A DNA stretch of 64,000 nucleotides from Syngnathus acus (lineage: Eukaryota; Chordata; Actinopteri; Syngnathiformes; Syngnathidae): positions 3,519,912 through 3,583,911 of the forward strand of contig NC_051102.1 of the NCBI RefSeq assembly GCF_901709675.1, read 5' to 3'. The notes below the pieces were generated by a model, which saw nothing but the letters and a program-made list of their open reading frames with translations, was not told where the DNA came from and did no database searches. The first letter of the stretch is position 1; every line of letters begins with the position of its first letter. The position numbers were made by a program, and so were the translations under genes. Below, piece after piece: positions 57,443 through 64,000 of the stretch.

Positions 57443-60400
57443 TGTAAATATATATATATAACGATAAAAAATGAGATAAAAATCTGATACTGGTCTGAGG
57501 TAGAAAAAGGATTGATAAAAATCAATTCTTTAAACACCAGTCTGTATTCTCAGGTGAGAGGCTGGATCTCTGTGCTGTTAAACATTTTCATTTAAATCAA
57601 TTTGTTCAAAAACAGGAGGGAAAAATCCTGTGAGTGAAGGATTGTCCTTGGGGAAACAGGGACCATTGCATCATGCTCGCACTATCAATAATATAGGTGT
57701 GTGTGTATATGTGTGTGTGTGTATTTGCATGTTTATATATTTGACACTTTTGGTTTAAACTGCTTTAACCTGTAATCCCCAGTTTCTGGTCTCACCCTCT
57801 AATTCACCACTGTGTCCATTACTGCTGCATAAATTGCCTCCGCTATAAGTCTGCTGCGTGATTTATGCACCGCATTTTGTTGCCAACGAGAACAGCTGAA
57901 TTAAGCCAAGGAACAAAAGAGATAAAGTCAAAGAGGCAGTGACTATAATAATAGTGACAGTGAGTTTTCATAGGAAAATTTAGGGCCAACCATATCAAAC
58001 ACCCACGCACACAACCTTTGGAGTGGTGCACATATTTCACCCAGACAGCTGGCGAAAAGAGCGGTGCATTTTATGTACAAATGAGCTCATCCTCTTGTCA
58101 CCTGAACGGAATTGTTTCTTCTGTTGGTAAAAATGTCGAGGAGGAAGTACTTTGTTTTTTTCTCTTTAACGTTTTATGCCGTTGATTTGCTTCATGACTC
58201 ATCAGTTCCCCATCCTTTTCGACCTAAAGGCACACATCTGCCAGGCTGAGATTAGGCCAATAGAAATGTGATCAAGCAAATTCTGCAACTGTCTTCTTGT
58301 GCATCTTAATAGAATTCACAAGTCCTTTTCCTCCTTGTTTAGGGCTAAATCCGGCTCTAGTGTTGGATGTTTTCTTTTTTTCCCCTTTCACTTATCTGAA
58401 GTGAGGGCCCTCTTAGAGTCGACAACTGTCTTATTGCGCTCACGGGCAGGACAGAGCAGATTAGTCTAATTAAATGAAGCTGTGGAGGAAAACGGGCTCC
58501 GTTTATACTCCTCCTTAAGCCTCTATTCTGTTGCTCTAAAGAATCCGCGAGGGGGTGGGGGGGGGGCATCAAATGACTAGATTGTTTGGGAAAAAGTGAA
58601 AAGGACAAATGCAGTGCATAAACAGGCTTGAGCAAACTCTCTATAATTCCATGAATTCAAAAGATCTGCTGTTCAAAAATATTTTGCGATGTTGACATTC
58701 ACACGCATTCGAACTATTGATGATTGGCAGAAGTCGACATGAATGAGAACAAAGAGTAATTGGAATCAAATTCATTATTTGCATGTACCCGATGCGGTAT
58801 GTAATGTTTTCCATATTTTGGTCACAAGCTTTCACAATTTCACGCATAGGACATTATGAACATGCAATTACTCATGTAATCTGTATCGCCGTCACAGAAA
58901 GGTGCATGTGTTGCATTGTACTCAAAACTAAACTGTTTCACAATCTACTCTGGCCGTAGTTTGGGAGTATGAATCCCTCAAGAGAGCAACCTACTAAATC
59001 GTTATTTTCATTCATTCGTGTGAAATTAATGAAAACAGAAAAGGTCATGGACGTTATTTCTAGCTAATAGATCAGCCCCAAGGCCTTAATGGCTTCTTAT
59101 TTTACCTTTTCACCAAGCAGACTGAGTCGCAATACTAGGTCCTTTTGTTTGCTTTCACTCAGAGAGATGTAATGGCCTAATGGTGTATAATTTAGAATTT
59201 GAGCAAAGATTTCAGGAAGAAATATACCTGTAATGTTTCACAACACTGATGTTTGCAAGTTTGAACCAACGTCATGTGTGGTCATCATATAGCATGAGAT
59301 CCCTGTATAATTTAAATTTTCATAATAACAGTAATGCATTTAGACTGGAGGGGATCCAAACTAAAAAGAGATAAAGAAAGAAAAACAGAAAAAAACCAAT
59401 CCATGTAAATTGTCATTCAGTATTAATGAACAGCCAATCACATTTACTTAGCATGGATCAGAAGTCACTATGCCTCTTGGGTCCCAGCTTCGTATTTCAA
59501 AAGCAAGCAGCTGAGCAGCTCCTCGGGGTGCATATGCCCTTTTCTATTCACAGAAGACCCACAGCAGGAACTTCCTGAAAAAAAAAAACCACATTGGAGT
59601 TGCTGTGCGGGGCATTCTGTCTGTAATGATTATACTCATGCGAGATTTTAATTTAACTTTCACTGTTACAACTCAATCGCACTGAGAAGAATCGTATTCC
59701 GATCAGGCCTTTATGGTGCCGATTACGATACCATTCATCCATGAGTGGCTTAACTGGCTAAGAATGGTCCAGAGAAGTCCACATGAATCATTGACTATGG
59801 TGACTCAGGACATTCCCATGGGTGTTGAGGTGCAGGGGCAGGTGCTTTTTGATCCACTATGACATGACATGACATGCCTGAACAGTTCTCTAGACATCTT
59901 GATCCATTCCACATAAATGATCTGGCCGGTTTCATTGTAGTGTGAGAGTTTGAGCATCCTTTCTCTTCTTCTCGTAGGAATTACAACGCATGCTCTCCAG
60001 GGAATGTGGTTATCTCTAACACTGAGTTCTAGTTTTCTCTGTTGGACAGCTCTCAGTTTTGGCAGTCATTGTGACAAAACAGCATCTTTTTTGGTCTAGC
60101 TCTTCATCTGAGTTGTATTTGTCAGGCTCTCATCTAACATGTCCATCATTAGCATTTGCTTGATTCCCTTAATTTGATAGGAACTGGCAATCTGTTCACT
60201 GCGTCAGCGTTTCTGTGGTGATTGCCTGGTTTGCGTCTGTTTGCCAGATTTCCAATTTTATTGCCTTATATTTGCCACATAAAGGAAAATTATGCACATA
60301 TAGCTGTTTCTCTGATATCCAATGAATTACTGTTTACAATTAAGGACAAAGAATAAATTAGCAGTTTGGTTCATGAAATGAGTACCAGATGAGGCTAAAA

Positions 60401-61822
60401 CAATGAGGTTTCACTGCAATGCATCTACTATGCAGCATTTATTGCACATCGGACATTTGCTAACGACTGTCAGCGTTGCAAATGACAGAAGTGGTGTTTC
60501 AATTGTGTGTTAAATTGATTTATGTTCAAAATTGTATTTATAGTGGTGCATATTTACATGCAGCATTTACAGCAGACATGCCAAAAGTCCACACTCGATC
60601 TTGCTTCATCATGTCATGCCGTGTGGTGGTTGTCATGTTCTTAAAAAGCCTCATCTAAACAATCCAAGCTTGAGATGAATGTCATATTTTGTAGGTTCAC
60701 GGTTTGGGGTTTTCATTCAGTTTTCTATTCATTCTACCAGCAAGAGGCTGTCAAGACACAAGTGAGGAATTGATGGTACTTGTTCTCTGACATCAGTGGA
60801 TATATATAAAAAAAAAAAAAAAGACTCCTTAGATGAGTCAGAACACACCTGCCATTATTTAAGTGCCACAATTTAACCAAGTAAATGTCAGATGCTCTGA
60901 CAGGCTTTACCCATCAGTTTTGACATATGTAGTTTGAAATTGAAATGTATTCTTTGATTCTGAATAGTTGACATCTGCATCATAGGATGCACATTGTTAA
61001 TAATTGATGTCTTCTCAAAGCAATCTCATTCAGCACTTCTGTAATCCTCTGCATGCTTATGATGTACTGGGAGCAACTCTGGTGCTCTTGGGTTTGATTG
61101 TTTAGAACCACCAGACAATTCTCATCCACTACTATTTCACAAAGGACCTGCAAATCTAGCAAGCAGTACAGAGAATGGAGCATCCAGTTAATTTTGACCT
61201 TGCAGACTTACCAAATCCCATGAATAAATCACATGATGGGGATGCATGGAAAGAGTAATGATGTTTTGTTGTTGTGGTTGTCTATTGGTTAAGGGGATGG
61301 GAGGCAGCCAAGGTTCAACAATCATAGTGAGAGGGAAAGTGAGCAGACATAGTTATACATAGGATGACATTGTTTTGTACATTGTTAGTTTGCAGTTCTT
61401 TGTTTAGTATCTGTCAAATGCTGCTTGCCGCAAGCTCTGCCATGTCTATTGTACAAGACACCCTGTTTACCCCAGACAGGCCAGAAGGGAAGATATTCTG
61501 CTCCAGGAGGTGAAGCAGAAAGCCATGAGTGATTTCACTGTGCCTGTGTGACACCATGCATTTGTGGTATTGTCCTGAGTTGAAATGTATCCGTGCTGAT
61601 GCTGTTCTGTGCTGTCACTTTCTTGTAAAATTTTCTTTCACGTTAATGCTGTTGAGAGCGAGTCACATGGAACATACAATAATAATTCACAAAGCCTATG
61701 CTATCAAGTATACAGATAGAAATTATTTTTAGGTACTCTGTGTTGTATATAACGATAGTAAATTATATTAATATCTATGTTTAATAGTAATATTTTCATA
61801 TCAAATATACTGGAAAACAACA
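57443..61822. other. Presumed intron, repeat-poor
   Basis: No mobile element recognised over 4.4 kb. Short GT tract near 57700 and a G-tract at 58554-58567. No exon found. Confidence 0.45.
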
Positions 61823-62221
61823 TACCGTATTTTCCGGACTATAAGGCGCACCTAAAAACCTAAATCTTTCTCAAAAGCCGACAGTGCGCCTTATAGTCCG
61901 GTGTGCCTTATATATGGACCAAATTCCTAAATTTAAACTGGCCTGAAGCATTGTGTCATGAAATCAATCATAAGTGGCCCGCTGAAGACTATGAATCATG
62001 AATCAAAAAGACTGTGGATCATTATTATGTGATTATAAAGTAATTTGTTGCGTCTGAAGTTGAAATAAAGAAGATAAAATGGAGAATGATTTGATTTGGA
62101 TTAAAAATCTGACATGATGCATTAATCGAGCGCCTTATAGTCCGGTGCGCCTTATATAAGGACAAAGTTTTAAAATGGGCCATTCCTTGAAGGTGCGCCT
62201 TATAGTCCGGAAAATACGGTA
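61823..62221. mobile_element. MITE, family A, copy near right edge
   Basis: Nearly the same as the element at 315-712, including the core words ACTGGCC and GAAGCATTGTGTCATGAAAT. It is 399 bp with complete ends and TA edges. Confidence 0.87.
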
Positions 62222-64000
62222 TTTAGAAAAGAATCAATTTAACGTGCTAGTGATACATTCTCAACTTCTCTAACCCATACGGCATCATAAACAGATGCAT
62301 ACTGTACATTATTACAGTATGTACACATTCTCATGGTAAGTGCAAAGCACATGGAAGGCGGGCAATTCTGATGTGCAAATCCCAAATTGAAATGCTTAGG
62401 GTGTCAGAATTATGTTAGAGGCACAGGGCAGAAGAGCAGAGAGGACAATAGCTCATTAATATGAATGAGTGGCTTTTGTCTTATGTTTACCTTATTTTGT
62501 ATTCATTATTTTGCATACATTATGCATGTGCCATGTTTCATAGAGGTATGTATTTAAGACAATATCTATTTTTTATTTTAAATACCACCACCAGAAACCT
62601 GAGCTGAACAAGTTCCTCAAGTTATCCAACATAAAACAATTTTTCCCTTTCCTAATGGAGTATCTTTATAAAGCTGTCTAGTGATAGAGTGAAACTCTAA
62701 CTATAAACACATTCATGAGGTGTTCACTGTCAGGTCAAGCCACAATAATTCTTGACAGAATTTCAAACACGCTGTGCCAAGACACATTGAAAATCTATAC
62801 TTCCTCGGCTGTTTATGTTCACTGAGGCAACCTGGTCATCGCACGACGTATAATGGAGGAACTGCGAGTCAACCCCTACCATATATCAAACGCTAGGAGG
62901 AGCGGCCTTGCAAATGCTTTTATAGCAGATGCTGGTCAGAATCAATAAACGGCACTTGTATTGCTATAAAACTAGGAGAGGACTACTAATAATGTGCACT
63001 TTTGACATATCCATGTTTGACTTTTGTTGATTGATGAAACCTTTAAATACCAGTAATAGTTCACAACCAATTTCAATTTTTATTCAGAAAAGAATCCTGC
63101 AAACTCAGTCACCTAGTGTACATTCATCCAAACTAAAGCATGTTTTTATAGTAAAAGGCCAACTAGTCAAAAATAGCAGTTTATTGGTGTTGGGCTGAAG
63201 CGATTTTAAGTTTGAACTGGGGCTAAATTGCAAGTCTTGCTCTATTTCTGGTGGAAGCTTTGTCAGCAGTCTTGTGCTGGAAATGCTCCCTGATGAGCCG
63301 GGTTATATTGCTGATGCCCATCTCCCTTGGAAGTGACTATCCAAATGAATTATTCTCCTACTTTGCTCAGGGCTACCTGAAATATTCAACATCCTTTCGA
63401 GACTTTCCCTATTAGTAGTAGCAGCATTGAAATATACTGTAACTGAGCATAATAATACAATTGGTCCTACTGTATTGTACAAAATTTGGGTTTTGTCAAA
63501 GTTATACAAGTTGTATAATTTGCCTACCCTATGTCCCTATTAGGGTTGAAAATAGGTTGGTGTCCAGCTGACTGAAAAAATAAAAGCTATTTAAGGAGCT
63601 ATTTATAAAAGCTATTATATAAATGTAAATATTTACCGAAGAAGCTAATTTTAAAATGACATAAATTTGTACAAATAATGGACAATAAAAAGTCACTAAG
63701 ACAGCCTAAATACTGTTTTGTTTTAATTGGAAAAATTCTTTAACCGCATTAAGAGCTGCCACTGCAAGACTGGCTAAATGTTTCATGCTTGGTTTGCTCA
63801 TCTCATCTGTCAAAAGCATTATAGTGTGCTTCTGAAGGCCATGATAGAAGAGACAGTCTGCCTTTTAGCCATACTAAAATGAATAACCCTTTCGACTCCT
63901 CACAGATTCACTTTTTGCCCTCAGTACAAGGACCTCACTTTAACATATAACACACTGTGTCACCTCGCAGATAGATGTCTTATCTTATCAACTAATACAA
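62222..64000. other. Presumed intron to right edge, nothing recognised
   Basis: AT-rich sequence without repeats or exons that I can support. Confidence 0.45.

Noticed and set aside
41592-64000. BRINP2 protein-coding exons
   Set aside because: No segment with its characteristic N-terminal protein motifs was found by eye. A translated search would be decisive.

Overview
The window is vertebrate nuclear DNA, most likely from a percomorph teleost fish. It is AT-rich and gene-poor. Microsatellites (CCAT, CA/TG, TA, AAT and CAAT types) are abundant, and several short dispersed repeat families typical of fish genomes are present. I could not fix the species. No bacterial features, CRISPR arrays or operons are present.

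One protein-coding gene is clearly supported: astrotactin-1 (astn1) on the minus strand. Its first coding exon is at 30515-30803 (signal peptide and start of the ectodomain) and its second at 4431-4612. Both have consensus splice sites and their reading phases join exactly. Intron 1 is therefore 25,902 bp. Intron 2 runs off the left edge, so the transmembrane segment and the remaining exons lie outside the window. To the right, a promoter-like, CpG-enriched block at about 40.4-41.6 kb on the plus strand ends in good splice donors. By position it could be the untranslated first exon of the divergently oriented neighbour brinp2. That call rests on synteny and splice-site appearance, not on a protein match.

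The intron 1 island at 9.8-13.6 kb is the most unusual part. It holds ten head-to-tail copies of a unit of about 167 bp, each with a 72-nt tRNA-like body. The first copy has a glutamine CTG anticodon. Eight of the others carry the exact anticodon loop of tRNA-Glu(CTC) in a tRNA-Gln acceptor frame, and one reads CCC. The array is followed by a telomere-like minisatellite whose 42-bp unit is seven degenerate TTAGGG hexamers. Next come an internally deleted non-LTR retrotransposon remnant and a long TG microsatellite.

The rest is intron and intergenic DNA filled with repeats. There are eleven miniature inverted-repeat elements of three families that start with TACCGTA and end in TA, and two hAT-like elements with perfect 8-bp target duplications, one of them nested inside another element. 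There are also L2/SINE-like copies with CCAT tails, fragments of LINE reverse transcriptase genes, foldback elements, and an inverted pair of 277-bp repeats that bracket astn1 exon 2. Only about 470 bases are confidently coding. Some calm, repeat-free stretches could hold conserved regulatory elements, but this cannot be tested without alignments.
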